A stretch of 28,878 nucleotides of DNA from JAXGTD01 sp040775095 (GCA_040775095.1 JAXGTD010000041.1:1-28878); one strand, 5' to 3'. Shown: positions 1 through 8,155, numbered from the stretch's first letter. Made by a program: numbers and translations. Notes: a model not told the origin generated them from the sequence alone.

Positions 1-60
1 ATCTTCATCGCCGGCTCGCTGTGGATCATGATCGACCTGCACTATCGGATGATGGGCTGA
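1..60 (+). CDS. cyoD: Cytochrome bo3 ubiquinol oxidase subunit IV, C-terminal end (partial)
   Basis: The window opens inside a reading frame that encodes 19 residues and stops at TGA 58-60. The visible end is a membrane segment, GSLWIMIDLHYRMMG, which closely follows the C-terminus of CyoD (E. coli ends GSIWIMWNLNYNMM plus one or two residues). CyoD is the small three-helix subunit of the quinol oxidase that reduces oxygen in the inner membrane; it assists assembly of the copper site. The rest of a cyoABC(D) operon would lie to the left. Only the tail is seen, so this rests on one conserved stretch. Confidence 0.72.
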   Translation: MFIAGSLWIMIDLHYRMMG

Positions 61-320
61 GCCGCGGGATGCAATAATGCCGCCCGCCATGCGCTTGCGT
101 ATGGGTCAACGCGGCGAAACGCAGCCACGCCAGGGAAGGCGTCTGCCGCTAAGGCGATTGCCGAGAAGTCTCGTACCCGATGACGCCGGATTGCGATTCG
201 CCTTCGAGGCGCATCGCCACGAGCAGAGCCTGGCTATGTGAGTGACCGTGTGACAACGAACGCGGGCGTCAAGACAGGTCAGCTGGTATGAGATTGGCCA
301 GAAGTCGCTTAAGGAGACGA

Positions 321-349
321 TGGGCAAATGCCTTCCGGGCATTTGCTCA
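321..349. repeat. Long stem-loop (12-bp arms, 5-base loop)
   Basis: The arms TGGGCAAATGCC and GGCATTTGCTCA pair over 12 positions with a single G-T wobble, around the loop TTCCG. The inner nine pairs are perfect. There is no T-run on either side, so an ordinary intrinsic terminator is not obvious. It could be a factor-assisted terminator or RNA-stabilising hairpin for the cyo transcript, or a site for a dimeric regulator. Confidence 0.6.
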
Positions 350-562
350 GCTCGTGCTTCGCGACGCGCGACTTGCGAAGTGCGCCATTTTCAAGCGCTT
401 GCAGCGTTCGAGAATGCCGGACCATCCGTGGCCCGGACGGGAAATACTTGAGATCAGCGTTCCCCTAACCGAGGCCGGTGTCCAAGACCCTTGGCCGGGA
501 TAGCCCGGGGACCGTTGTTCGCCCGTTCTCACCGGCACTCATCCGCACCCAACAGCGGACTT

Positions 563-590
563 CCCCGCCGCCGAAGCCGGTTCGGCGGGG
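563..590 (+). repeat. GC-rich stem-loop in the leader of the DUF3096 gene
   Basis: CCCCGCCG at 563-570 pairs with CGGCGGGG at 583-590, or alternatively CCGAA/TTCGG closes on a GCCGG loop with a bulge. It ends 32 bases before the start codon at 623. It may act as an attenuator or be a chance GC-rich fold; no T-run follows. Confidence 0.35.
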
Positions 591-622
591 ACGCCGCCTC
601 ATCCAACCCGAGGACCCACGCC

Positions 623-772
623 ATGGATTTCCTGCTGATCACGCCCCTGATGTCGCTACTCTCGGGCATCGCCATCCTGATCTGGCCGCGGCTGCTCAAC
701 TACATCGTCGCCTTCTACCTGATCCTGTTCGGGAGCATGGGCCTCCTGGCCCGGATGCAGGTCGGGATGTAG
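623..772 (+). CDS. DUF3096-type small membrane protein
   Basis: This frame encodes 49 residues beginning MDFLLITPLMSLLSG. Two hydrophobic segments (about residues 5-22 and 27-45) flank a central PRLLNYIVAFYLI stretch, which is the signature of the DUF3096 family of tiny inner-membrane proteins. Family members are about 50 residues, so it is full length. The function of the family is unknown. I chose the ATG at 623 over an in-frame upstream start at 491, because GAGGACC lies just upstream and the extra N-terminus is Arg/Ser/Pro-rich and unlike the family. It is convergent with the b561 gene and sits between a quinol oxidase gene and stress genes; no direct link is demonstrated. Confidence 0.8.
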   Translation: MDFLLITPLMSLLSGIAILIWPRLLNYIVAFYLILFGSMGLLARMQVGM

Positions 773-838
773 ACAAGGCCAGTTCACGCTCCCCGTTGAC
801 GGTCGCCCCGGCGGGCGGCGGCCGCAACACCCCCTTGA

Positions 839-862
839 GCGGCCCTGATCCCACAGGGCCGC
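839..862. terminator. Candidate bidirectional terminator hairpin
   Basis: GCGGCCCT (839-846) and AGGGCCGC (855-862) form a perfect 8-bp stem with an 8-base loop in the gap between the convergent DUF3096 and b561 genes. The position suits a terminator for both. No T-run follows on either strand, so termination strength is uncertain. Confidence 0.5.
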
Positions 863-899
863 GATCGTTGGCGGCGTCGGCATCAGACACCGGATCGTC

Positions 900-1526
900 T
901 TAGGCCGCCTGCCGGCGTTGCCCCAGCGAGAACATTCGCCGGAGCACGCCGTCCCCATGCCACTGGTGCAGCAGGGCCATGCCGGCGTGTCCGGCCAGAT
1001 AGACCCACATCAGGATGGCGACGCTCTGGTGCAGGTCGAGCACGATGGCGGCCCAGGGCGGTAGCGCGCCAGAGGGCGCCATGCCCCACCACACCAGGGC
1101 CCCGCTGCTGGCCATGAACAGGGCGCACAGGGCCCCAAGCCCATGCACCGTCCGCACGAGGGGCAGGATCTCCGCCTCGGGCGCGAGCCGGCCCCGGAGC
1201 GCCTCATCGAGGGCGCGGCACAAGGCCCCAAGCAGCGCCCGCCGTCCCTCGCCCCTGACCCAGGGGAACAGCGCCGCCAGACCCGGCTCACTGCCGCGAC
1301 AGGCGGCCCACAGGAACCAGCCCACGAGCAGCGGCAGCAGAAGCCCACCGACCACCTCGTGCAGGGTGAAGCCCAGGCCCTCCGCCGCGCCGCGGACAGC
1401 GCCCGGGCGCGGCCGCTCCATGAATGTGCTGAGCATCAGCTGTAGGCTCACGCCGACCGAAATGCCCAGATGGAGCAGGCGGGTGGCGAGCGAGAGGGTG
1501 CCCTGATCGTCGGTGGACGCGCTCAT
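900..1526 (-). CDS. Cytochrome b561-like diheme membrane protein
   Basis: The product is 208 residues with four predicted membrane helices at about 17-33, 53-75, 126-147 and 163-187. Histidines H19, H56, H128, H166, H180 and H187 lie in or at the ends of these helices, the pattern expected for a b-type heme protein of the cytochrome b561/NapC-NrfD-independent type that moves electrons between quinol and a partner. No soluble domain is present. The ATG at 1526 is chosen because GGGGAAG precedes it at good spacing; the open frame continues upstream to 2063, but that part is low-complexity and has no family likeness. A sigma54-like element lies about 245 bases upstream. The exact electron partner is unknown; a nickel-hydrogenase-type b subunit is a less likely alternative. 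Confidence 0.7.
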   Translation of the reverse strand: MSASTDDQGTLSLATRLLHLGISVGVSLQLMLSTFMERPRPGAVRGAAEGLGFTLHEVVGGLLLPLLVGWFLWAACRGSEPGLAALFPWVRGEGRRALLGALCRALDEALRGRLAPEAEILPLVRTVHGLGALCALFMASSGALVWWGMAPSGALPPWAAIVLDLHQSVAILMWVYLAGHAGMALLHQWHGDGVLRRMFSLGQRRQAA

Positions 1527-2164
1527 GCCTTCCCCCACGCCAACGGGCACGCGGCGGACCGGCGTGGGCCAGGGCGGACGGTGGTGGTTGGATACTCCAG
1601 AGGGTTCATTTCGATCGGTCTCCTCGCGTTGTGTGAGCGTAAAACGTGCCGTCGGCGCGGCCGCCCCGTGCCGGCAGGGGCAGGGGTCGGGAATCCCGGC
1701 ATGAGAGGCCGATCCCGAATTCCCGTTGGAGCCGGCATCGGCCGGATGCAGGCGCCACCAACCGATTGCAAGCAAGCCTCTCGCCAATCCTGGACTGGAC
1801 GACTCTCCCATGGGCCCCGTTCCGCGGCCGCGAGACCTGGTTGAATTCAGCCAGGGACTGGCACGCGGGGGTGGAAGCTGAACCAACTCCAGCCTCGACG
1901 CCAGTGGCATTGGCCGGGGTGGCAAGGCCAACCGGCCGAGGGTGCCGCGCTCGGGAGTCGGTGCCGCCCGCGAGCGATCCGGGACGGTCGCGAAGGGCGC
2001 GCTGCCTGGGTCAGGCAAGGAGGGGGCATGGATATCACCGAGCCGTGGGCAGCGACCCGGCAACCGGCGACCCGGGGCCCCACCCTAGACGCGCCGCGGC
2101 ACCGCGACCTTGCGAGTGGACGCGGATGTCGACGGGCACGGGGCGGACCAATTCCGATCGTCGA
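1527..2164. other. Intergenic region, no gene seen
   Basis: These 638 bases separate the start of the b561 gene from the stop of the GH15 gene, both on the minus strand. The frames that cross it read as Arg/Pro/Gly-rich shadows. The only feature I can support is the candidate sigma54 promoter at 1771-1786. Confidence 0.5.
1771..1786 (-). promoter_or_regulatory. Candidate sigma54 (-24/-12) promoter of the b561 gene
   Basis: Read on the minus strand the sequence is TGGCGAG-AGGC-TTGCT. Against the RpoN consensus TGGCACG-N4-TTGCW it matches 10 of 12 fixed positions, with the essential GG and GC at exact spacing. It points toward the b561 gene and would give a leader of roughly 230 bases. A sigma54 activator is encoded nearby at 4801-6198. 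This is a by-eye match in GC-rich DNA, so it could be chance. Confidence 0.38.
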
Positions 2165-4525
2165 TCAACGCCCGCCGGCGTGGAGTCGGACCCGAAAGTC
2201 CTCGCCATGCCAGCGCCCGTCCTCCCGGCGGCGCCAGGTAATCTCCAGGCTCTCCCGGTCGTCCATCTGCTCGGCGGCGAGCCGCACCCCGTGCAAACCC
2301 AGCCCGAGGATCTCGGTGTCCCTGTCCTCCACCGCCTGCCAACCGTCGTAGCCCAAATGCAGTGTCGCCGGGTACGGCAGGAGCAGCAGCAGTGCCTTGC
2401 GCGGGGCCAGGGATGCAATGGGCGCACCCGGAGTCCAGACCCAGGTCTCGGGCTTGGGACGCTCCCCGCGGTACCGCCCCCAGACCGCATTCAGACGGTC
2501 GAAGGGGCGCCCGAGGCCACGGGAGGCAGTCAGCTTGACGAACTCCCCGTGGGCCCAGGCCAGGGGCATCGCCGAACCGGTGGGGCGACCAGGGAAGAGG
2601 CCTCGCCCGGGCACGGGTGCCGCGTCCCAGACCTGCTCGGGCAGCATGCCGCTTCCACCGGCCATCGCGGCCATCGCGGCCAGGTAGGGCAGCGGGTCCT
2701 CTCCGGCCGCCAGGGCATAGTGGCCGCGCTCGCCAGTGAGCAGGGGCCAGCCCCGGCCGATGCCGGTGCCATCGAAGGGGCTGCCGTCCGCGTGCTCTCC
2801 GTAGCCGTCGCCGGTGTAGCGATGCCATACCGCGCCAGCCGGCGTGTCGGTACGCAGCAGGGCATCGGCGAGCCGGACCGTGTCACGGATCAACAGGTCG
2901 TCGGCCCGGCGCAGCCCGAGGCGCACCAGCTGCAGAAAGTCCAGCGCAACCTGCTCGGACGCGGGCGTGTCGGGATCGTCGGCGCGGTTCTTGATGGGCA
3001 GGCTGCGGCATAGGCTCCCGGACTCGGCCACCACGCTGGGCGGCGCCTCGCGCACGTAGTAGCCGTCGATGCCATGGTGCCGCGCCAGATCGGTCCCGCG
3101 CGCGACCGTCCAATCGTCCAGCCGGGCGTTCCAGAAATCCGCGACGGTGCGAGCCAGATCCGCATCCGGACCACTCAGCAGGTCGGCCCCCGCCGCCAGC
3201 GCGGCGATGCAGACCGCCACGGTGAAGGCGTTCACGCCGGCGTCCTCCTCCCAGCGATCCTGCGGGCTGGCGGGGCCTTCCCGGATCAGAAAGCCGAGGG
3301 CACGGCCCACCATGTCCTGCACCGGGATTGCGTCCAGGCCCCCGCGCTCGGCCAGGGTGGCGGCGAGCAACACCGGGAATGCGGCCTCGTCGAGCTGGAT
3401 GCCGCTCCAGTAGGGCCGCCCGCCCAGCCATTGGTTCTGGTGCCAGTGGCCGTCGGCGTTCTGGGTGGCAATCAGGTAGCGCAGCACATTACACGCCTCC
3501 AGCTCACCACCCAGTGCCAGCAGGGCCGTGGCCGACTCCACCAGATCCCGGGGCCAGACCAGGTGGTAGCCGCCGCGTTCCTCGCCGCTGTTGCCCCAGG
3601 GTACCGACAGGCTCGCGACCATGGCCCCGGTGAAGGTCTTGTCACGGTGACACTTGAGCACCATCGCGCAGGTGCGGTACTGCTCCTGCAGCGCGGGCGG
3701 CAGATCCGCGGCGGGGGCGCGCGCGTCACGCGCGCGGTGCCACTGCTCCCAGGCGGCGGTCTGCTGGGCCATCAGCGCATCGAACGACTGGGCCAGCGCA
3801 CCAAGGGCCAGAGTGGCCGCGGCCTCCTTGGAGGTCGCCAATCCCAGCGCCAGGATGGCGCGCCGCGGCAGCTCGCCCGCCAGGGAGACATTGCCGGGGC
3901 CCGCGGCGGCATAGCCCCAGGTCATGCGCCCGTTGGCGGCGAAGTCCTGCCAGGCGTCGCTCACCCCCACGTAGCCCGCGGAGGTGCGCGCGAACGCATC
4001 GCTGAAGCCGGGGTCGGCGGCAACGAGTGCCAGGCCGAAGGGCCCCTGCTCGGCCCACAGGACCTTGCGGCCATGGCGTCGTCCGGCCCAGGCCAGGTTC
4101 TCACTGGCACTGCCTCCCAGACGCGGGGAGAGCAGCACGTATGGCCGCAGGGCCGCGTCACCGTCGAGCCGGATTTCCAGGAGCAGCACGTCGCGCTCCG
4201 GATCCGGGCAGACAGTCAGGGTGAGGGTGAAGCGTTCGTGGCGATGAACCACCGTGGGCAGCGGAACACCGGCGGCGGGCAGTCGCAGCTCCCGTGCCTC
4301 AAGCCGCTTGACCTCCGACCAAAAGCCCGTGTCGTCGGCGACGATAAAACCCAGGTCGCGCACCTGGGGGATGTCGATACGCGGGTGATAGATCTCGTTG
4401 AGGATACCCTGGCCCAGGGTGTACCAGAGTCGTGCCGGGCCCATCGCCGTGCCCACCAGATCCTTGTCACTGCTACACCAGGTGGGGGGGATACCCGGAC
4501 TACCCGGCGCCGCTTGAGTGGGCAT
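2165..4525 (-). CDS. Glucoamylase (glucan 1,4-alpha-glucosidase), GH15 family
   Basis: The 786-residue product has the two-part build of bacterial GH15 enzymes: an N-terminal beta-sandwich (about 20-260) and an alpha/alpha barrel (about 280-680). Such enzymes release glucose from the non-reducing ends of starch, dextrins or related glucans. Visible signatures are HLVWPRDL (321-328), RWEED (424-428, containing the general acid Glu) and LPEQVWD (628-634, with Glu630 as the likely base); the roughly 200-residue spacing between the two acids fits characterised relatives. Length is typical. No signal peptide is present, so it should be cytosolic. AGAGGAG precedes the ATG at good spacing. It lies alone, with no other glycogen genes in view, downstream of a two-component system on the same strand. 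Substrate could be dextran or trehalose rather than starch; the sequence does not decide. Confidence 0.88.
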   Translation of the reverse strand: MPTQAAPGSPGIPPTWCSSDKDLVGTAMGPARLWYTLGQGILNEIYHPRIDIPQVRDLGFIVADDTGFWSEVKRLEARELRLPAAGVPLPTVVHRHERFTLTLTVCPDPERDVLLLEIRLDGDAALRPYVLLSPRLGGSASENLAWAGRRHGRKVLWAEQGPFGLALVAADPGFSDAFARTSAGYVGVSDAWQDFAANGRMTWGYAAAGPGNVSLAGELPRRAILALGLATSKEAAATLALGALAQSFDALMAQQTAAWEQWHRARDARAPAADLPPALQEQYRTCAMVLKCHRDKTFTGAMVASLSVPWGNSGEERGGYHLVWPRDLVESATALLALGGELEACNVLRYLIATQNADGHWHQNQWLGGRPYWSGIQLDEAAFPVLLAATLAERGGLDAIPVQDMVGRALGFLIREGPASPQDRWEEDAGVNAFTVAVCIAALAAGADLLSGPDADLARTVADFWNARLDDWTVARGTDLARHHGIDGYYVREAPPSVVAESGSLCRSLPIKNRADDPDTPASEQVALDFLQLVRLGLRRADDLLIRDTVRLADALLRTDTPAGAVWHRYTGDGYGEHADGSPFDGTGIGRGWPLLTGERGHYALAAGEDPLPYLAAMAAMAGGSGMLPEQVWDAAPVPGRGLFPGRPTGSAMPLAWAHGEFVKLTASRGLGRPFDRLNAVWGRYRGERPKPETWVWTPGAPIASLAPRKALLLLLPYPATLHLGYDGWQAVEDRDTEILGLGLHGVRLAAEQMDDRESLEITWRRREDGRWHGEDFRVRLHAGGR

Positions 4526-4696
4526 GATCAGTTTCTCCTCTCGGGGTTGGAAGTCGGGCCTCTTGGGCCAAATCTATCAGGAGATGACACGCCCGACATA
4601 GCGCCCATCGGGTCGCGTCATGATGCTGTCTGAAGACCCGCCGAAGCGAAGCCCCTTGCGCGTGGGCCATGGATGCCATCACCCGGTGATCGCACG

Positions 4697-4711
4697 GCAA
4701 CCATACTGCCC
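4697..4711 (-). promoter_or_regulatory. Candidate sigma54 promoter of the GH15 gene
   Basis: On the minus strand the sequence reads GGGCAGT-ATGG-TTGC, with the GG and GC dinucleotides at the RpoN spacing (GG-N10-GC). It matches about 8 of 12 consensus positions, the weakest of the three such elements in the window. It lies in the 275-base gap between the response regulator and GH15 genes, about 170 bases before the GH15 start. Confidence 0.28.
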
Positions 4712-4800
4712 GACCGGTGGGCGGGTTTTCCCATCGATGCACCGCGTGCTTGTCGCCGCAGCGGTGTTTCCGATTCCACTGGCCAACGCGACGGCGGGTG

Positions 4801-6198
4801 TCAATCGCCGGTCTTGATCCCGTAGCGCTTCACCCGGTAGCGCAACCGCTCCCGGCTGGTATCGAGCATCCTGGCCGTGAGACTCACGTTGTTGCCATTG
4901 CGGGCGAGGGCCTCGGTGAGAATGCGCCGTTCCATCCCATCCAAACCGATGCTGCCATCCAGGGGCAGGCACAAGCACTCCCCATCCACGGATGCCCCCC
5001 CTGGCGCGTCGGCGTCGGACAGCGCCTCGTCCAGGTGGAGCCAACGCTCCGGAAACTCGGGGCCGTCCGCGAGCAGGACGCCGCGCTCCACGAGATTGCG
5101 CAGCTCACGGACATTCCCCGGCCAGTGGTAGGCGGCCAGACGCCGCCACACGGCCTGGGGTACGCGCTCGACCCGTTGCCCCGAGCGGGAGTTGAATTCC
5201 CGGATGAAGATTGGCAACAGGTCATCGAGATCCTCCTTACGGGCACGCAGGGTGGGGATCTTCAACAGGAACACCGCCAGGCGGTGATAGAGGTCGGCGC
5301 GGAATCCGCCGTCCGCCACCAACTGGTGCAGGTCCCGATTGGTGGCAACCGTGACCTGCACATCCACCTCGCGCTCCCGCTCACCGCCGACCCGACGCAC
5401 CCGCCGGTCCTCGATGACCTTGAGCAGCTTGGCCTGAAGATCCATCTCCAGCTCGCTGATCTCGTCCAGAAACAGGGTGCCGCCGTTGGCCTGCTCGATG
5501 AGTCCGCGGCGACGGCCCCTGGCCCCGGTGAAGGCCCCGGCCTCGTGGCCAAACAGCTCCGATTCCATGAGCTCGCGGGGCAGCGCGGCACAATTGACCT
5601 CGATGAGCGGACCGGCGGCGCGCGGCCCGGCATGGTGCAGAATGCGTGCCGCCAGGCCCTTGCCGGTGCCCGTCTCGCCGCTGATGACCAGACTCGAGAA
5701 GGGTACCCGGGAGAGTCGCCCCAGCATGTCGCGGACCTCCCGGGCGGCCGGGCTGCGGCCGGCAAAGGCCGCCAGACCATAGCGGCTCCCGCGCGCGCAG
5801 CGCTCGTCGCGCAGTCGCCGCTGTGCGCTGGCACTGCGGCTCGCGCCGGCCACCACCAGGTGCAGACGGTCCAAATCGCAGGGCTTCTCCAGGAAGTCAA
5901 AGGCACCCAGCTTGAGCGCACGTACCGACTCGGGCACATCCCCATAGGCGGTCAGGAACACCCATTCCCCGGGCAGCCCCTTGGCCCGTACCCGCTCGAG
6001 CAGGTCGAGGGCGTTCCCGTCGGGCAGGTTCTTGTCGGAGATCACCACCAGGGGTTCGAGATTACCCCCGAGGAGTAGGCGCTCGGCCTGCGCCAGGGTG
6101 GGCGCAAGCACCGCGTCCCAGCCCGCGTCGAGGAACTCGCTCTTGAGCTCGGCGCCGAGCAGCGGTTCGTCCTCGATCACCAGCAGGGTCTCAGCCAT
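4801..6198 (-). CDS. Sigma54-dependent response regulator (NtrC family)
   Basis: The 465-residue product has the full three-domain build. The receiver (about 4-115) has the phospho-acceptor Asp55, the acidic pair E9/D10 and the conserved Lys105. The AAA+ domain (about 145-375) has Walker A GETGTGKG (174-181), the sigma54-contacting GAFTGA loop (221-226) and Walker B LFLDE (242-246). A Fis-type helix-turn-helix lies at about 430-460. Such proteins bind upstream enhancers and, once phosphorylated, open RpoN promoters. The ATG at 6198 has GGGGAGC upstream and overlaps the end of the kinase gene by 8 bases, so the pair is translationally coupled and is very probably cognate. The target genes are unknown; see the nearby sigma54-like elements. 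I cannot assign it to a named system. Confidence 0.93.
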   Translation of the reverse strand: MAETLLVIEDEPLLGAELKSEFLDAGWDAVLAPTLAQAERLLLGGNLEPLVVISDKNLPDGNALDLLERVRAKGLPGEWVFLTAYGDVPESVRALKLGAFDFLEKPCDLDRLHLVVAGASRSASAQRRLRDERCARGSRYGLAAFAGRSPAAREVRDMLGRLSRVPFSSLVISGETGTGKGLAARILHHAGPRAAGPLIEVNCAALPRELMESELFGHEAGAFTGARGRRRGLIEQANGGTLFLDEISELEMDLQAKLLKVIEDRRVRRVGGEREREVDVQVTVATNRDLHQLVADGGFRADLYHRLAVFLLKIPTLRARKEDLDDLLPIFIREFNSRSGQRVERVPQAVWRRLAAYHWPGNVRELRNLVERGVLLADGPEFPERWLHLDEALSDADAPGGASVDGECLCLPLDGSIGLDGMERRILTEALARNGNNVSLTARMLDTSRERLRYRVKRYGIKTGD

Positions 6199-7687
6199 TG
6201 GAGCTCCCCGTGGTCGCTTTCGAGTGGGCGTCGGCACAGGGCAGATGCAAGGTGACCCGGGCGCCATGGGGCTCCCGGTTACCCAACTCCAGGTCGCCGC
6301 CGTGGTCGCGGGTGAAGGCGCGGACCATGGCCAATCCCAGGCCGGTACCGCCGCTGCGCGCGCTCGCAAACGGACGCACCCCGGCGATCAGGGCCTCCTC
6401 GGCAAACCCGGGGCCGTCGTCCTCGACGTGCAGCAGCAACGCGTCACCCCGACGCTCGGCGCTCACCCAGACCTGCCCCTCCTCGCCGAGTGCCCCGATG
6501 GCGTTGAGCAGCAGGTTCAGGAGGGCCTGGCGCAAACCGGCGGCGGGAAGCAGACAGTGCACGTCGGCGGGGATGCGCACGCGCAGGGCGATACCCGCCG
6601 GGGTCTGGTAGCGCGTCAAGGTCAGGAGATCGGCCACCAGCGCCCCCAGATCAATCGGGGCCAGGGGCTCCGGCTCATGCCGGGCCGCCTCCACGTGGAC
6701 CGTGAGCAGACCGTTGATCCGCTTGATCTCGGTGAGCACCGCGTCCATCCGATTTTCCTGGACACGATCGTCCAGGCCCCGACGCAGCTTGCCGCACGCC
6801 ATCTGGATGCCGGCCAGCGGGTTGCGCAGCTCGTGGGCGAGCCCCGCGGACACCGCGCCGACCGCGGCCAGGCGCTCGGCCCTGGCCAGTTCCCGATTCT
6901 GGGCAAGCAGCGCCTCGGTGGCCCGGCGCACCTCGAGCTCGAGGGTGTGCTCCCGTTCGCGATGTTCCGCCTCCAGTGCCTGCAGACGCAGCACCAAGGC
7001 GTTGTAGCTGTGAAAGACGGGCTGCACCAGGCCACTCGAGCGATTCAGTACCGCCTCCGCCACCGGCCGATAGTCGCGCGCTGCCAGCGCCCCGAGCAGG
7101 TCGTCGAGGTCATCCAGGGGTTCCTTGATCCGCCGCCGCAGCAGAAACGACAGTGCGGCAAAACCCAGCGGCAGGGTCACCATCAGAACAAGCGTCAGAC
7201 GCAGCTCGGTCTCGTTGTCCGAGGCCAGATTGGCGATCAACCGTTCGTGGTAGGCGCGCTCGCCGGTGAGCACGGTGCGCAGCTCGGTCAGGGTCGCGGT
7301 CAACGCGTCCAGCGGGGTGGTTCCGGCCGTGCCCAAGAGTCGGGCGGCCAGATCCAGGCGATCCCGGGTGCCCGGGTGCAGGTGGCCGTCGAGGGTGGCC
7401 AGGGCGGTCAGCTCCTCGCGAAGCCGGGCCATGTCCGTGGACTCGATACGCACTCCGCGCAGGCCGTCGACCAGCGTCTGCTCCAGCGTCAGCCCAAGGT
7501 CCTGAATGCGGGCGATGTGCTCCAGGTGGGTCTGGATTGGGCGGATCCCCTCCACCCCGCGCCAGGAAACCACCACCAATCCCAACAACATCGCCAAGCT
7601 CAGTAACGCCGAAACGCCCACCGGCAGCAGAAAGAGTCCGCGTACCGACAGGCGATAGCCCTCCCGGGAGGCGGCCGAATCGCTCAC
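6191..7687 (-). CDS. Membrane sensor histidine kinase, partner of the sigma54 regulator
   Basis: The product is 498 residues. A first membrane helix (about 17-41) and a second (about 165-184) enclose a periplasmic domain of about 120 residues that is largely helical, with no recognised ligand fold. A HAMP-like linker and a coiled coil (about 235-270) follow. The H-box AHELRNP has phospho-His285, and the ATPase domain shows N-box Asn391/Asn395, DDGPGF (423-428) and GGTGLGL (446-452). The NtrB/ZraS-like catalytic core fits its coupled sigma54 regulator. Start: I prefer the GTG at 7687, because AGGGTGG lies five bases upstream; an in-frame GTG at 7696 would add three residues but has a poorly spaced ribosome site. 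The stimulus is unknown; an envelope-stress signal is only a guess from the ftsH neighbour. Confidence 0.9.
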   Translation of the reverse strand: MSDSAASREGYRLSVRGLFLLPVGVSALLSLAMLLGLVVVSWRGVEGIRPIQTHLEHIARIQDLGLTLEQTLVDGLRGVRIESTDMARLREELTALATLDGHLHPGTRDRLDLAARLLGTAGTTPLDALTATLTELRTVLTGERAYHERLIANLASDNETELRLTLVLMVTLPLGFAALSFLLRRRIKEPLDDLDDLLGALAARDYRPVAEAVLNRSSGLVQPVFHSYNALVLRLQALEAEHREREHTLELEVRRATEALLAQNRELARAERLAAVGAVSAGLAHELRNPLAGIQMACGKLRRGLDDRVQENRMDAVLTEIKRINGLLTVHVEAARHEPEPLAPIDLGALVADLLTLTRYQTPAGIALRVRIPADVHCLLPAAGLRQALLNLLLNAIGALGEEGQVWVSAERRGDALLLHVEDDGPGFAEEALIAGVRPFASARSGGTGLGLAMVRAFTRDHGGDLELGNREPHGARVTLHLPCADAHSKATTGSSNG

Positions 7688-7735
7688 TGGCCCCACCCTA
7701 CCGCCGCGCGCTCGCGGAAGTCACGCATGTGAACC

Positions 7736-7759
7736 AGGAACCCTTGCAGGAACCCTTGA
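7736..7759. repeat. Two tandem 12-bp repeats
   Basis: AGGAACCCTTGC is followed directly by AGGAACCCTTGA (11 of 12 identical). The copies lie about one helical turn apart and about 320 bases upstream of the ftsH sigma54-like element. They could be an activator-binding array, but two copies are too few to be sure. Confidence 0.35.
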
Positions 7760-8071
7760 TGCCGGTCATATCGCCCTCTCCGCCAGGCCGGTGCGACGCG
7801 CCCGACTGCCCCCGCCGCGCCGATCGTCCGACGCCGCGTCGCTGCCGGTCGTGCCCGGGAACTCGATACCCATGTCATCCTCACGCAAACCTCATGCCGC
7901 GATATTCCCCGGCGGACCGGGCCAGCCCCATGGGTTGCGGCCCCCGCACCCCGGTTCATATGGACCAGCCAGGCTCCTAACAACCGATTCGCGCGAGGCC
8001 CGGACCGCCGGTCTCAACCGCTGGCAACGCAATCCACGCAACCCGCGGGGATGCCCTGATGGCACATGCCC

Positions 8072-8087
8072 GGGCGCGCAATTTGCT
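8072..8087 (+). promoter_or_regulatory. Candidate sigma54 promoter of ftsH
   Basis: The sequence GGGCGCG-CAAT-TTGCT matches 10 of 12 fixed positions of TGGCACG-N4-TTGCW, with GG and GC correctly spaced. It would start transcription near 8098, giving a leader of about 58 bases before the ftsH ATG. The match is by eye only. Confidence 0.38.
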
Positions 8088-8155
8088 TCTGAACCTGACC
8101 GGGCACCCCGTGGCAGGGGCCGGACCCGCCGAACTGGACCACCTGGAGTATACCC

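Larger units (their letters stand above)
61..622. other. Intergenic region with clustered inverted repeats
   Basis: I see no convincing gene in these 562 bases; the short frames present have no recognisable protein character. The stretch from 321 to 401 is rich in inverted repeats: a long stem-loop at 321-349, CTTCGC/GCGAAG arms at 357-362 and 375-380, and the palindrome CAAGCGCTTG at 392-401. A further stem lies at 563-590 just before the DUF3096 gene. Confidence 0.5.
7688..8155. other. Divergent promoter region between the kinase gene and ftsH
   Basis: No gene is seen in this 468-base region. It holds a tandem 12-bp repeat (7736-7747 and 7748-7759, AGGAACCCTTGC then AGGAACCCTTGA), an ATATGGACCA motif (7958-7967) that resembles two motifs near 11.97 kb, and a candidate sigma54 promoter facing ftsH (8072-8087). 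Confidence 0.5.

Noticed and set aside
1527..2063. N-terminal extension of the b561 frame
   Set aside because: The extension is low-complexity and lacks membrane character; a good ribosome site precedes the ATG at 1526.
1646..3013. Open frame of 455 codons on the plus strand
   Set aside because: It is Arg/Pro/Gly-rich, has no family likeness and runs antisense to the well-supported GH15 gene; it is a GC-rich shadow frame.
7752..7780. CTTGATG followed by a C-rich stretch as a heat-shock sigma32 promoter for ftsH
   Set aside because: The -10 part does not match CCCCAT and the site is about 400 bases from the gene.
8060..8086. TGGCAC at 8060-8065 with TTGC at 8083-8086 as a sigma54 promoter
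   Set aside because: The -24 hexamer is perfect but lies 12 bases too far from the -12 element; GGGCGC at 8072 has the correct spacing instead.
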